Source: MGBC108787 sp964430695 (GTDB lineage: Bacteria > Bacillota_I > Bacilli_A > RF39 > UBA660). From it: a DNA stretch of 49,392 nucleotides. Within the stretch, counting starts at the first letter, position 1, and each line of letters opens with the position of its first letter. The stretch covers positions 1-49,392 of the forward strand of contig CAYSFO010000006.1 of assembly GCA_964430695.1 (NCBI GenBank), read 5' to 3'. The position numbers and the translations under genes are program-made. Positions 8,391 to 16,478 of the stretch are shown here, piece by piece. The notes beneath the pieces were generated by a model. It was not told the origin of the DNA and made no database searches. It saw only the letters and a list, made by a program, of their open reading frames with translations.

Positions 8391-9239
8391 ATGTGTAAAC
8401 CATATTATGATAATATAGCAGATTTAGTTTTTTGCTACCATAAACAAAATAAACAAATCGATGATGCATATATAGAAAAGTTATTGGAAATTGTAATTTC
8501 TAATGAAGATTTATACGATTATTTGAAACCAACAGATTTTGTTTATAGGACTACCAAAAACAAAAAATTATTAATGGGATATAATTTAAAAGAAAAACAA
8601 TTGCGGATTTTCTTTCAAAATGGGAAGATTTCTTATTGCTTACCAAACTGTATTTGTGATGTAAAAGAACAAGAGTATGCATTTTACTTTTATTTTAACG
8701 AAACCATTTTACATGAATTGGAACACGTAAAACACGAAAAAATAAGAACAAGTACCGCCGATGATTTAGAAGCAAAACTAATACGATTATCTATAAAAAT
8801 GAGTTCAATGACAGAAAAATGTTTAGAGGAAGAAAAATTCTTTAAAAAGATAATTTATTTTGCTCTATTTTCTTACTTATACGATAGGTATAATTCTAAC
8901 TACCAAATTTCGTTAGAAGAAAGACTGGCAAATGTTTATGCCTATCAAGCATCTAGCCAAATTGCTACTATCTTAGAACTGCCACAAATCAGCGATTATG
9001 AAAAATTGCAAGAGTATCAATTGTATACAAAAACAAATTCTAAAGTAACACCTACAATTAAATATTTAGAAAAAATTTGTACGCATAAAGAGATGGAAAG
9101 TTTGAGAAAATATATAAAGGCATTGAATTTAAGTCTAAAAGAAAGATTAAAATTTGGTTTAGAAATTACTCCTTTAGAATTTGAACAAATACTGCTAGAA
9201 AAACAAGAATTAGAAAGAAAATTAAGCAAAATTGCTTAA
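8391..9239 (+). CDS. Putative HExxH metallopeptidase-like protein
   Basis: 282 aa, function unknown. A HELEH motif at residues 108-112, inside an ILHELEHVKHEK helix, has the HExxH form of zinc metalloproteases, and a downstream helix SLEERLANVYAYQ (about 174-186) could give a third ligand Glu. No signal peptide or membrane helix, so a cytoplasmic enzyme, possibly of the ImmA/IrrE-like or another minimal gluzincin kind; I cannot assign a family. A good AGGGAGG precedes ATG. It lies between trmB and obg with no known counterpart in Bacillus. Confidence 0.6.
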   Translation: MCKPYYDNIADLVFCYHKQNKQIDDAYIEKLLEIVISNEDLYDYLKPTDFVYRTTKNKKLLMGYNLKEKQLRIFFQNGKISYCLPNCICDVKEQEYAFYFYFNETILHELEHVKHEKIRTSTADDLEAKLIRLSIKMSSMTEKCLEEEKFFKKIIYFALFSYLYDRYNSNYQISLEERLANVYAYQASSQIATILELPQISDYEKLQEYQLYTKTNSKVTPTIKYLEKICTHKEMESLRKYIKALNLSLKERLKFGLEITPLEFEQILLEKQELERKLSKIA

Positions 9240-9258
9240 ATTAAGTATGTTTTTTTCT

Positions 9259-9286
9259 TTGTAATCTATTTTAATCATGGTAAAAT
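9259..9286 (+). promoter_or_regulatory. Promoter of obg
   Basis: TTGTAA at 9259-9264, 16-base spacer, TAAAAT at 9281-9286. obg starts at 9310 after AGAAGGTG. Confidence 0.55.
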
Positions 9287-9309
9287 GAAAGAACAAAGAA
9301 GGTGCTTTT

Positions 9310-10584
9310 ATGTTTGTAGATGAAACAACTATAAAATTAATTGCTGGAAAGGGTGGAGATGGCTGCACTTCTTTTCGACGTGAAAAGTATATTCCTATGG
9401 GTGGTCCCGATGGAGGAAATGGCGGAAAAGGTGGAGACATCATCTTTGAAGTTGATAAAAACTTAAAAACTTTAATTGATTTACGCTATAAAAAAATCGT
9501 AAAAGCAGATAAAGGGGTGAATGGCAAAGGAAGTACTAGAAATGGTGCTAATGCCGAAGATATTATTTTAAAAGTACCAGAAGGAACAACAATTTATGAT
9601 GCAGATACAAATCTTGTACTTGCAGACTTAACAAAAGATAAAGAAAGTGTAATAATTGCCCATGGAGGACGTGGAGGACGTGGAAATAAAGCCTTTGCAA
9701 CCCATAGCGAGCCAGCACCGAAATTTAGTGAACTTGGATGTCCTGGAGAAGAAAAAATCATTAAGTGTGAATTAAAAGTAATGGCAGATGTAGGTTTAAT
9801 TGGTATGCCAAGTGTCGGAAAAAGTACCATTTTAAGCTTAATCAGCCAAGCAAAACCTAAAATTGGCGCCTACCATTTTACAACTTTAAATCCGAATTTA
9901 GGCGTAGTCAAATTAAAAGATAATCGTAGTTTTGTGATGGCAGATTTGCCTGGTTTAATTGAAGGGGCCCATGAAGGATTAGGTCTAGGGCACAAATTTT
10001 TGCGTCATGCGATGCGTACGAAAGTCCTTGCCCATGTCATTGATATGGGAGCATTCGAAGGAAGAAATCCAATAGAAGATTATCAAAAAATAAGAAAAGA
10101 AATTGATGCTTATAGTGACAAATTAAAAAATAAAAAAGAAATTATTATTGCTAATAAAATGGATTTAGAAAATGCAAATGCTAATTTAGAAGCATTTAAA
10201 AAAACCTATCCCAAAATAAAAATATATGAAATTAGTGCTCTTAATAACGAGGGTTTTGAACCTTTACTTGAAGGATTAGCCGATTTATTGAGTAGCTTAC
10301 CAGAAGAAGAAATATATGAAGAGCAAGACTATGAAAGTTATATGATTTACAAATTCCAAAATGAAAAACCATATACCATTAAAAATGATAATGGAATCTG
10401 GCTTTTAGAAGGAGAAGAAATAGAAAAATTATTTAAAATGACAAGATTCACAGAAGAAGAAGCTGTCCTTCGTTTTGCCCGTAAATTAAAAGGAATGGGC
10501 GTAGAAGAAGAATTAGAACGTCTTGGCGCAAAACGAGGCGACGAAGTACAAATCTTAGATTACATCTTCGAATTCAAAGAATAA
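9310..10584 (+). CDS. obg: GTPase Obg/CgtA
   Basis: Essential GTPase of late 50S assembly and stress signalling. Complete at 424 aa with all three domains: Gly-rich Obg fold (residues 1-157; RREKYIPMGGPDGGNGGKGG and AHGGRGGRGNKAF), the G domain with Walker A GMPSVGKST at about 165-173, DLPG and NKMD, and the C-terminal OCT domain (about 345-424). It closes the radC-obg block. Its stop codon lies 30 bases inside the convergent DUF192 gene, and its terminator lies further inside that gene. Confidence 0.98.
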   Translation: MFVDETTIKLIAGKGGDGCTSFRREKYIPMGGPDGGNGGKGGDIIFEVDKNLKTLIDLRYKKIVKADKGVNGKGSTRNGANAEDIILKVPEGTTIYDADTNLVLADLTKDKESVIIAHGGRGGRGNKAFATHSEPAPKFSELGCPGEEKIIKCELKVMADVGLIGMPSVGKSTILSLISQAKPKIGAYHFTTLNPNLGVVKLKDNRSFVMADLPGLIEGAHEGLGLGHKFLRHAMRTKVLAHVIDMGAFEGRNPIEDYQKIRKEIDAYSDKLKNKKEIIIANKMDLENANANLEAFKKTYPKIKIYEISALNNEGFEPLLEGLADLLSSLPEEEIYEEQDYESYMIYKFQNEKPYTIKNDNGIWLLEGEEIEKLFKMTRFTEEEAVLRFARKLKGMGVEEELERLGAKRGDEVQILDYIFEFKE

Positions 10585-10893
10585 TTGATCTCCTAATTGT
10601 AAAGATTGACTAGTATTTTTAGGAAGTTCTAAAATACTAGTTTTTTTTGCTTGATGATGAATTTTTACTATTTTATTTTTAGTACAATTTCTTTCTATAA
10701 AAATAATTTCGTTCTTTTCATTCAATCCAATGACATCAATGGCTTCTTTCATAAAAAATGTGTGAATGCCATTACAATTTTTAAACAGCACCCCAAAATC
10801 TATATTTGTTTGTCCTATTAATCCCACCAAACGGTCTCTATAAGTAATTGCTTCCTTAATTTTTATATATTTTTTATCAATAAGTAGTTTCAA
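10555..10893 (-). CDS. DUF192 family protein
   Basis: 112 aa with the DUF192 core: YRDRLVGLIGQTNI near the N-terminus, GIHTFFMKEAIDVIGLNEKNEI in the middle and a C-terminal LQLGDQLFF segment. The family is a small beta fold of unknown function, often exported, but no signal peptide is seen here. The start is TTG at 10893, 9 bases after GGTGAT; no better start is available. The gene is convergent with obg and its last 30 bases overlap the end of obg. Confidence 0.85.
   Translation of the reverse strand: MKLLIDKKYIKIKEAITYRDRLVGLIGQTNIDFGVLFKNCNGIHTFFMKEAIDVIGLNEKNEIIFIERNCTKNKIVKIHHQAKKTSILELPKNTSQSLQLGDQLFFEFEDVI
10609..10648 (+). terminator. obg terminator inside the opposing gene
   Basis: ACTAGTATTTT (10609-10619) and AAAATACTAGT (10631-10641) form a perfect 11-base stem with an 11-base loop, followed by eight T. 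It lies entirely within the antisense DUF192 coding sequence. Confidence 0.9.
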
Positions 10894-10981
10894 AAAGAAT
10901 CACCTAATTAAATATATCACAGAACCAAATAAAATATAGCAAAAAGTCACAAAAAACAAGGAATTTCATTTTATACACTAT

Positions 10982-11009
10982 TTGACTTTTTTACTATTTT
11001 GAGTATAAT
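10982..11009 (+). promoter_or_regulatory. Promoter of the 11035 gene
   Basis: TTGACT at 10982-10987, 16-base spacer, TATAAT at 11004-11009; AAGGGGAG ribosome binding site before ATG 11035. Confidence 0.75.
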
Positions 11010-11034
11010 AACTTAGCAAAAAAGGGGAGATTGT

Positions 11035-11802
11035 ATGAAAGATTATACCCAAAATGAAGAAGAAAAAGAAATCTTTATTTTATATTTTGACGAAAAAGAA
11101 AAGGAATTAATGATTCATTACGCTTCTGGAACAACAGCGCCTAAAAAAAATACAAAAGCAAATAGAAGAAGATTATTAAATATAATGGAAAGACAAGTAA
11201 AACAAGCAAAAGAATACCAAGAAGAATGCGAAGCACAACAAAAAAAGAATAAAAGAACAATCATAGGACAAATGATTGGTGGTGGCGGTTATGTTTTGGC
11301 CATTTTTGGTCTTCATTTAAAGGTTGGCTATTTGGGAGTTGCTATTAGTTGCTTTATAATCCCTGCTATTGAAAATTACAAAAAAATGCAACAAACACAA
11401 GACATTTTAGAAGATATCGAAAAAAATGAAATGTATTTAGAATTTAGTAAAATAAGAGAAGAAGTATCAGTTCGTATGTTAGAGGAAATACGAACATTCG
11501 CCAAAGAACAAGGAGCAAGCCAAGAACAATTAGAGGAAATTCCAAAATCCATAGAAAATTTAGATGCAAAAATAAATATAAATAGTATTGATAAAATCAG
11601 TTATGTAGAAATGAAGCAAATGTTAGAAAATGCAAAAGCATTAAGAAATATGCCATTTCTTCTTCAAGCAGAGCAACAAAATCTTATAGCAGCCGAAGGA
11701 CAAGAAGAATGGCAAGGAAACACACCAATAGCAGAACAGCCTTATATATTTCAAAGAGCATTGAAAGCACACCAAGCTAAAGAGGAGAAAAATAATACGT
11801 AA
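11035..11802 (+). CDS. Hypothetical coiled-coil membrane protein
   Basis: 255 aa, not recognised. An acidic N-terminus (residues 1-25), a basic helical stretch (about 40-80), two close membrane segments (about 84-120, with the GGGGYVLAIFGLHL turn), then a long Gln/Glu-rich helical region to the C-terminus with coiled-coil character. Both ends would face the cytoplasm. Own promoter and own terminator, so a single-gene unit. It lies directly before the pilus operon, but nothing in its sequence ties it to pili. Confidence 0.65.
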   Translation: MKDYTQNEEEKEIFILYFDEKEKELMIHYASGTTAPKKNTKANRRRLLNIMERQVKQAKEYQEECEAQQKKNKRTIIGQMIGGGGYVLAIFGLHLKVGYLGVAISCFIIPAIENYKKMQQTQDILEDIEKNEMYLEFSKIREEVSVRMLEEIRTFAKEQGASQEQLEEIPKSIENLDAKININSIDKISYVEMKQMLENAKALRNMPFLLQAEQQNLIAAEGQEEWQGNTPIAEQPYIFQRALKAHQAKEEKNNT

Positions 11803-11814
11803 TTCCTCTTTTTT
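11779..11814 (+). terminator. Terminator before the Tad operon
   Basis: AAAGAGG (11779-11785) pairs with CCTCTTT (11805-11811) and runs into a T tract; the first arm is inside the end of the 11035 gene. Confidence 0.7.
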
Positions 11815-11841
11815 ATTGGCCCAGTTCCTTCTGTAAAAAAA

Positions 11842-11870
11842 TTGACTTTAACCCACTTTTAGTTTATATT
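11842..11870 (+). promoter_or_regulatory. Promoter of the Tad pilus operon
   Basis: TTGACT at 11842-11847, 17-base spacer, TATATT at 11865-11870, ahead of the pilin gene. Confidence 0.75.
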
Positions 11871-11893
11871 TAATAATAGAGTAGGTGGTTCTG

Positions 11894-12097
11894 ATGCATT
11901 GGAAAAATAATCGAGGGCAAGCACTAGTAGAATACGTATTAATTGTTACAATTATCAGTGTAATTACCATTGCACTTGTAAATTATTTTGGCGGGTATTT
12001 AAAAGATGCAATTACGAAAACTTCTTGTTCTTTAATTGATCAAGAATATGTTGCTGGAGATAAACCAGGAGAGGCATATTGTGAAGCAAAAGAGTAG
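11894..12097 (+). CDS. flp: Flp-type pilin (class III type IV prepilin)
   Basis: 67-aa probable major pilin. ATG 11894 is placed by AGGTGG at 11883-11888; the GTG at 11885 lies within that site. Leader MHWKNNRG ends in Gly8, followed by QALVEYV: Glu at +5 and Tyr at +6 is the Flp rule for prepilin peptidase cleavage. Then comes one hydrophobic helix (about 10-34) and a short tail with two cysteines (C44 and C62) that could form a disulfide. First gene of the Tad operon. No prepilin peptidase (TadV/CpaA) gene is in the window, so it must be encoded elsewhere. Confidence 0.85.
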   Translation: MHWKNNRGQALVEYVLIVTIISVITIALVNYFGGYLKDAITKTSCSLIDQEYVAGDKPGEAYCEAKE

Positions 12098-12158
12098 AAG
12101 GAACTTTTCTAACAAATGCTTTTCATGATATAATAAAAAAGAATAAAGAGGTGAACGT

Positions 12159-12512
12159 GTGAAGCCATTAAATTGTCGAGGACAAGCTTTAATAGAATTT
12201 GTAATCATATTACCCATCTCTATTTTTATTATTTTTGCAGGTATTGATATAGGAAAAATTATCTTTATGCAAAATAGTTTAGAAGATCGAATGGATGAAG
12301 TTATTATTTCTTATAGAGCCGGAAAAAATATAGAGGAAATTAGCAAAAATTTAAAATTTGAGACTGACCATATTTCTTTAAACATAAGCGATGACCAAGA
12401 ATATCCAGAATTTGAATTAATCAAAGAAACTACAATCCTTACTCCAGGATTAAATTTAATTTTAGGAAATCCTTTTAAAATTAAAACCACAAGAGTGATT
12501 TATAACGGATAA
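12159..12512 (+). CDS. tadE: TadE-like pseudopilin
   Basis: 117 aa from a GTG start preceded by AGAGGTGA. The N-terminus NCRGQALIEFVIILPISIFI has the same Gly8 / Glu13 / aromatic-14 layout as the pilin, followed by the hydrophobic TadE segment; the rest is a small extracellular part. TadE-like pseudopilins are minor subunits processed by the prepilin peptidase. A TATAAT at 12129-12134 could be a second promoter. The cpaE-like gene follows 26 bases later. Confidence 0.82.
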   Translation: MKPLNCRGQALIEFVIILPISIFIIFAGIDIGKIIFMQNSLEDRMDEVIISYRAGKNIEEISKNLKFETDHISLNISDDQEYPEFELIKETTILTPGLNLILGNPFKIKTTRVIYNG

Positions 12513-12538
12513 ACAAAAAAAGAATAGAGGGAAACAAA

Positions 12539-13321
12539 ATGTCAAAAACAAAAGGAAAATCAATGTGCATTTTCTCCGCAAAAGGTGGGGTTGGAAAAAC
12601 TATAACCACTATTAATTTAGCAGGAGTATATGAACACTTAGAAAAAAAAGTACTTATTATCGATTTAGATTTATCAAGTGGAGGAATTAGCATTGCTTTA
12701 AATCGTCCTTTTGAAAAAACAATCTTTAATTTTGTTGATGATTATAACAACAATCGTTATAAAGATTTTAAAGATTATATAACAAAATATGATGAGTATA
12801 TTGATATTTTTCCTAGTCCAAAAGATCCCCGTCAAGCAGGAAAAATTGATTCAAAATATATAGATATTTTAATTGATAAAGCAGAATCGCATTACGATAT
12901 CGTATTAATAGACACCAACCATGTTTTAAATGACATTAATATTATTGCTCTTGATAAATCTGATTTTATTTTATTTGTTTTAACAAATGATCCCCTTGAT
13001 TTAAAAAATATGAAATCTTTAATCAGCATTTTTAAAGATTCCAACATTACAAATTATAAGATTTTATTAAACAACAGTCGTGACCCATTTAAAGATTATT
13101 TTTCTCTTTTTGATATTAAAAATATTATAAAAACCAATATTGATTATACTTTATCTTCTAGTTTTTATATTAAAAACATGGATACATATCTTATGAACGG
13201 AGATATTATTACGCTGCAAAATAGGATGCCAACAACCTTCAATAAAGAATATGGAACCTATATGAATATTGCGCTTGATACAATAGATAATGAACAAGAA
13301 GAAGGTGATAATAATGAGTAG
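12539..13321 (+). CDS. cpaE: CpaE/TadZ-like ParA-family ATPase
   Basis: 260-aa MinD/ParA-type ATPase that, in Tad systems, places the pilus machine in the cell. Deviant Walker A SAKGGVGKT at residues 13-21, Walker A' LIIDLDLSSGG, Walker B-like IVLIDTNHV. The usual receiver-like N-terminal domain of CpaE is absent, so it is a minimal TadZ. The C-terminus is acidic and ends in the ribosome binding site of the next gene, which it overlaps by 8 bases. Confidence 0.85.
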   Translation: MSKTKGKSMCIFSAKGGVGKTITTINLAGVYEHLEKKVLIIDLDLSSGGISIALNRPFEKTIFNFVDDYNNNRYKDFKDYITKYDEYIDIFPSPKDPRQAGKIDSKYIDILIDKAESHYDIVLIDTNHVLNDINIIALDKSDFILFVLTNDPLDLKNMKSLISIFKDSNITNYKILLNNSRDPFKDYFSLFDIKNIIKTNIDYTLSSSFYIKNMDTYLMNGDIITLQNRMPTTFNKEYGTYMNIALDTIDNEQEEGDNNE

Positions 13322-14660
13322 AACCAGTTTGATAGATGCCTTTAATATCGAAAGAAAAACACCAAAAATTGATGCATTTACAGATTATGAAATTTTCCAA
13401 GATAAAAAATTACTAGATGATTTAAGAACACGTATTGTAGAAAATTTAATTGATAAAGAAATCCCTAAAGATAAAGTATTAAATGAATTTATTAATGATG
13501 AAATAGATGCAACAATTGAAGGATATGACTTAACGAATTTAGAAAGAAGTCATTTATTCAATCTAATTGATAATGAAATTAATGGATATGGGCCAATCAC
13601 AGAACTTTTAGAGGATAAAAATATTAGTGAAATCATGGTTAATAGTCCAAATGAAATCTTTATTGAAATTGATGGAGGATTAATTAAAGATGAGAGTATA
13701 TCTTTTATTAATGATGAACATATCATTAGAACCATTCAACGTTTAATAGAACCTTTAGGAAGAACAATTGATACGGCAAATCCAATGGTCGATTCAAGAC
13801 TAGCAGATGGATCTCGTATCAACGCAGTCATTCCGCCACTTTCAACACGTGGTCCTGTCATAACCATACGAAAATTTAAAGAAACCATGACCAGTATTGA
13901 AGATTTAATTCGTATTGGATCTCTTACTCCGTATATGGCTAGATTTTTAGAAGCCGCTGTCAAAGGGAAATTAAACATTATTGTTTGTGGAGGAACAGGA
14001 AGCGGAAAAACGACACTTTTAAATATATTAAGTGGTTTTATAAATGAACATGAAAGAATCATTACGATTGAAGATGCGGCAGAACTTCATCTTCGTCAAG
14101 AACATGTGATTTCTCTAGAAACCAGAGTCACGAATTATGATAGAGAAGGAGAAATTACTATCCGCGATTTGGTTCGTAATTCTTTGCGTATGAGACCTGA
14201 TCGTATCATTGTAGGAGAAGTAAGAGGAAAAGAAGCCTTTGATATGCTTCAAGCCATGAATACAGGGCATGATGGATCATTAACAACACTTCATGCAAAT
14301 GGACCTACGGATGCCCTAAACCGTTTAGAAACAATGATTTTAATGAGTGGTTTGGATATTCCTATCAAAGCCATTCGAGAATATATTACAAGTGCGATTG
14401 ATTTAATCGTAAATATTGAAAGAATGAATGATGGAAAAAGAAAAATAACATCTATTTCCGAATTAGAAGGGTTTGAAGAAGATCATATCAAATTAAAAGA
14501 AATCTTCAAATTTAATCAAAAAGGACTGACAGAAAATGGATCTGTTGCAGGAGAATTTATTCTTTATAATAAAAAAATCCCAGAAGTATATAAAAAAATA
14601 ACGACGAGAGGAATCAATGATTTAGAAGATATGTTTAAAAAAGAAACAAAAAAAGAATAG
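13314..14660 (+). CDS. cpaF: CpaF/TadA secretion ATPase
   Basis: 448-aa hexameric motor for pilus assembly. ATG 13314 is preceded by GAAGGTGA; the ATG at 13290 is rejected because it lies deeper in cpaE without a site. Seen: N-terminal domain with YGPITELLEDKNISEIMVN, Walker A GGTGSGKTT at 226-234, Asp box, and Walker B/His box region with RIIVGEVRGKEA and GHDGSLTTLHANGP. All key residues are present, so the motor should be active. Followed by tadB after 15 bases. Confidence 0.96.
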   Translation: MSRTSLIDAFNIERKTPKIDAFTDYEIFQDKKLLDDLRTRIVENLIDKEIPKDKVLNEFINDEIDATIEGYDLTNLERSHLFNLIDNEINGYGPITELLEDKNISEIMVNSPNEIFIEIDGGLIKDESISFINDEHIIRTIQRLIEPLGRTIDTANPMVDSRLADGSRINAVIPPLSTRGPVITIRKFKETMTSIEDLIRIGSLTPYMARFLEAAVKGKLNIIVCGGTGSGKTTLLNILSGFINEHERIITIEDAAELHLRQEHVISLETRVTNYDREGEITIRDLVRNSLRMRPDRIIVGEVRGKEAFDMLQAMNTGHDGSLTTLHANGPTDALNRLETMILMSGLDIPIKAIREYITSAIDLIVNIERMNDGKRKITSISELEGFEEDHIKLKEIFKFNQKGLTENGSVAGEFILYNKKIPEVYKKITTRGINDLEDMFKKETKKE

Positions 14661-14675
14661 AAAGGAGGGGTTGTT

Positions 14676-15683
14676 ATGAAGGAAACGATGCTAAATGTAA
14701 TTATTATTCAAATCGGTTTAATTTTAACCACAATAGGTGTATTATCTTTCATTTTAAGACAAATGCAAATAACAAAACTAGAAAAAAAATTTGAAAACTT
14801 TAGTTTACTTCCAAATAACGACCACGAAATTTCTTTTTTTGACCAAATGGTAGTATCTTTATGGAAAGGAATTCATACATTTTCAAAAATATTTACTAAA
14901 TCAAAACTTTTATTGAATTATGCGCAAAAATATGAACGCTTTATTACTTTTGAAGATAAAAAGAGGAAAGAAAATATAGATTATATCTCTATAAAATTCA
15001 CGATGGGTATACTCTTAGGATTCTTAAGTATTATTGCCATTTCTTTACAACATAATAAAATTAGTTTAATTAGTTTTTTAATTGCTTTCCTATTTGGTTT
15101 TTTTCTACCAGACATCATTTTAAATATTCAATTTAAACAAAAAAGAAAACAAATTGAAGAGGATTTATTAAAAGCAATCATTATTATGAACAATAGTTTT
15201 AAATCAGGACGTAATATTATCCAAGCTGTAGCTACGGTAAAAAATGAACTGGATGGGCCAATAGCGGATGAATTTAAAAAGATTTATTTAGATATAACTT
15301 ACGGACTAAGTATAGACGTTATTTTTAACCGTTTTTATGAAAGAGTAAAATTAGAAGATGCCAAATACATTGCTTCCTCTTTAGCTTTATTAAATAAAAC
15401 AGGAGGAAATATCGTACGCGTCTTTAGTGCCATTGAAAAATCTTTTTTCAATAAAAAGAAATTAAAACAGGAATTAAATAGCTTAACGGCTGCAAGTGTA
15501 TTTGTCTTTCGTGTGCTCCTTTTCTTGCCTTTTGTATTTGCATTCATTATTTTTATTTTAAATCCAACGTATTTCAACCCCTTATTTAAATCTCCTTTTG
15601 GAATTATCCTTCTTTTAATTATCGCTTTCCTATTTATACTCTATATAATTACAATTAAGAAAGTTTTAAAGGTGAAGATGTAA
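14676..15683 (+). CDS. tadB: TadB inner-membrane platform protein
   Basis: 335 aa with an N-terminal membrane segment (about 6-26), paired segments at about 108-150, a cytoplasmic GspF/T2SSF domain (about 165-290; AIIIMNNSFKSGRNIIQAV and LLNKTGGNIVRVFSAIE) and two C-terminal membrane segments. It forms the membrane platform with TadC over the CpaF motor. AAAGGAGG lies before ATG. The stop codon overlaps the tadC start (TAATG). Confidence 0.92.
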   Translation: MKETMLNVIIIQIGLILTTIGVLSFILRQMQITKLEKKFENFSLLPNNDHEISFFDQMVVSLWKGIHTFSKIFTKSKLLLNYAQKYERFITFEDKKRKENIDYISIKFTMGILLGFLSIIAISLQHNKISLISFLIAFLFGFFLPDIILNIQFKQKRKQIEEDLLKAIIIMNNSFKSGRNIIQAVATVKNELDGPIADEFKKIYLDITYGLSIDVIFNRFYERVKLEDAKYIASSLALLNKTGGNIVRVFSAIEKSFFNKKKLKQELNSLTAASVFVFRVLLFLPFVFAFIIFILNPTYFNPLFKSPFGIILLLIIAFLFILYIITIKKVLKVKM

Positions 15684-16387
15684 TGAAAAGAAAAAGACAT
15701 TTTGCATATAAAATTTATCGAGAGAAAACAATAAAACGTATTGATAATAAAATCAAATTACTAGGATCAAATCATCCATTAGATACTGTGACGTTCTTAA
15801 ATATACGCTTTATACTATCGACAATTTCATTTATTTTATTATTAATTTATTCAAAACCAGGCTACCTAATCGCCCCAATTATTAGTGGATTATTTTATAT
15901 TTGCTATGAAAAAATAGTATTTGACTACCCAATAAAAAAACGTGCTAAAAAATTAGAAACCGAAGCTATTTTTTTCTTTGAAGTTTTGAGCCTTACATTA
16001 GAATCAAGTAGAAATTTAAAAAGTGCTCTAGATTTAACATGCAATAATATTGATAATGAACTATCAAGTGAATTTAAAAAGACATTAAAAGAAATAAAAC
16101 TAGGAAAAAGTTTTACAGAAAGCTTAAGTGTAATGAAAGAACGAATTCCAAGCGATACAATAAATAACATTATACTTAATTTAACAGAATCTAGTGTATT
16201 TGGAAATAGTATAACAGAATCTTTAACTAACCAATTAGATTATCTAAGAGAAAAACAAGTGTTAGAAATAAAAGCAGAAATTGCAAAACTGCCTACAAAA
16301 ATCAGCGTCATCTCCGTTATCTTTTTTATTCCAATCATGTTACTGATTATTTTATCCCCTGTAATATTAGAATTTCTTTCAAAATAA
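15683..16387 (+). CDS. tadC: TadC inner-membrane platform protein
   Basis: 234 aa; two N-terminal membrane segments (about 42-82), a GspF-type cytoplasmic domain (FEVLSLTLESSRNLKSALDL) and a C-terminal membrane segment (about 205-230). Starts in the TAATG junction with tadB. Last gene of the Tad operon; no TadD, TadG or outer-membrane parts, as expected in a one-membrane cell. No clear terminator separates it from the sigma-factor cluster about 90 bases away, so some read-through is possible. Confidence 0.9.
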   Translation: MKRKRHFAYKIYREKTIKRIDNKIKLLGSNHPLDTVTFLNIRFILSTISFILLLIYSKPGYLIAPIISGLFYICYEKIVFDYPIKKRAKKLETEAIFFFEVLSLTLESSRNLKSALDLTCNNIDNELSSEFKKTLKEIKLGKSFTESLSVMKERIPSDTINNIILNLTESSVFGNSITESLTNQLDYLREKQVLEIKAEIAKLPTKISVISVIFFIPIMLLIILSPVILEFLSK

Positions 16388-16401
16388 AAATCTATTTTTT
16401 C

Positions 16402-16430
16402 TTTTAAAATAATGGAAAATATTTTATAAT
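16402..16430 (+). promoter_or_regulatory. Promoter of sigma-cluster gene 1
   Basis: TATAAT at 16425-16430 with a weak TTTTAA 17 bases upstream (16402-16407). Transcription would start near 16437, with GAGAGG as ribosome binding site. Confidence 0.55.
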
Positions 16431-16478
16431 ACAAAAAAAGATTAATCAGAGAGAGTGTTTTGAGAGGAACGGATACAA

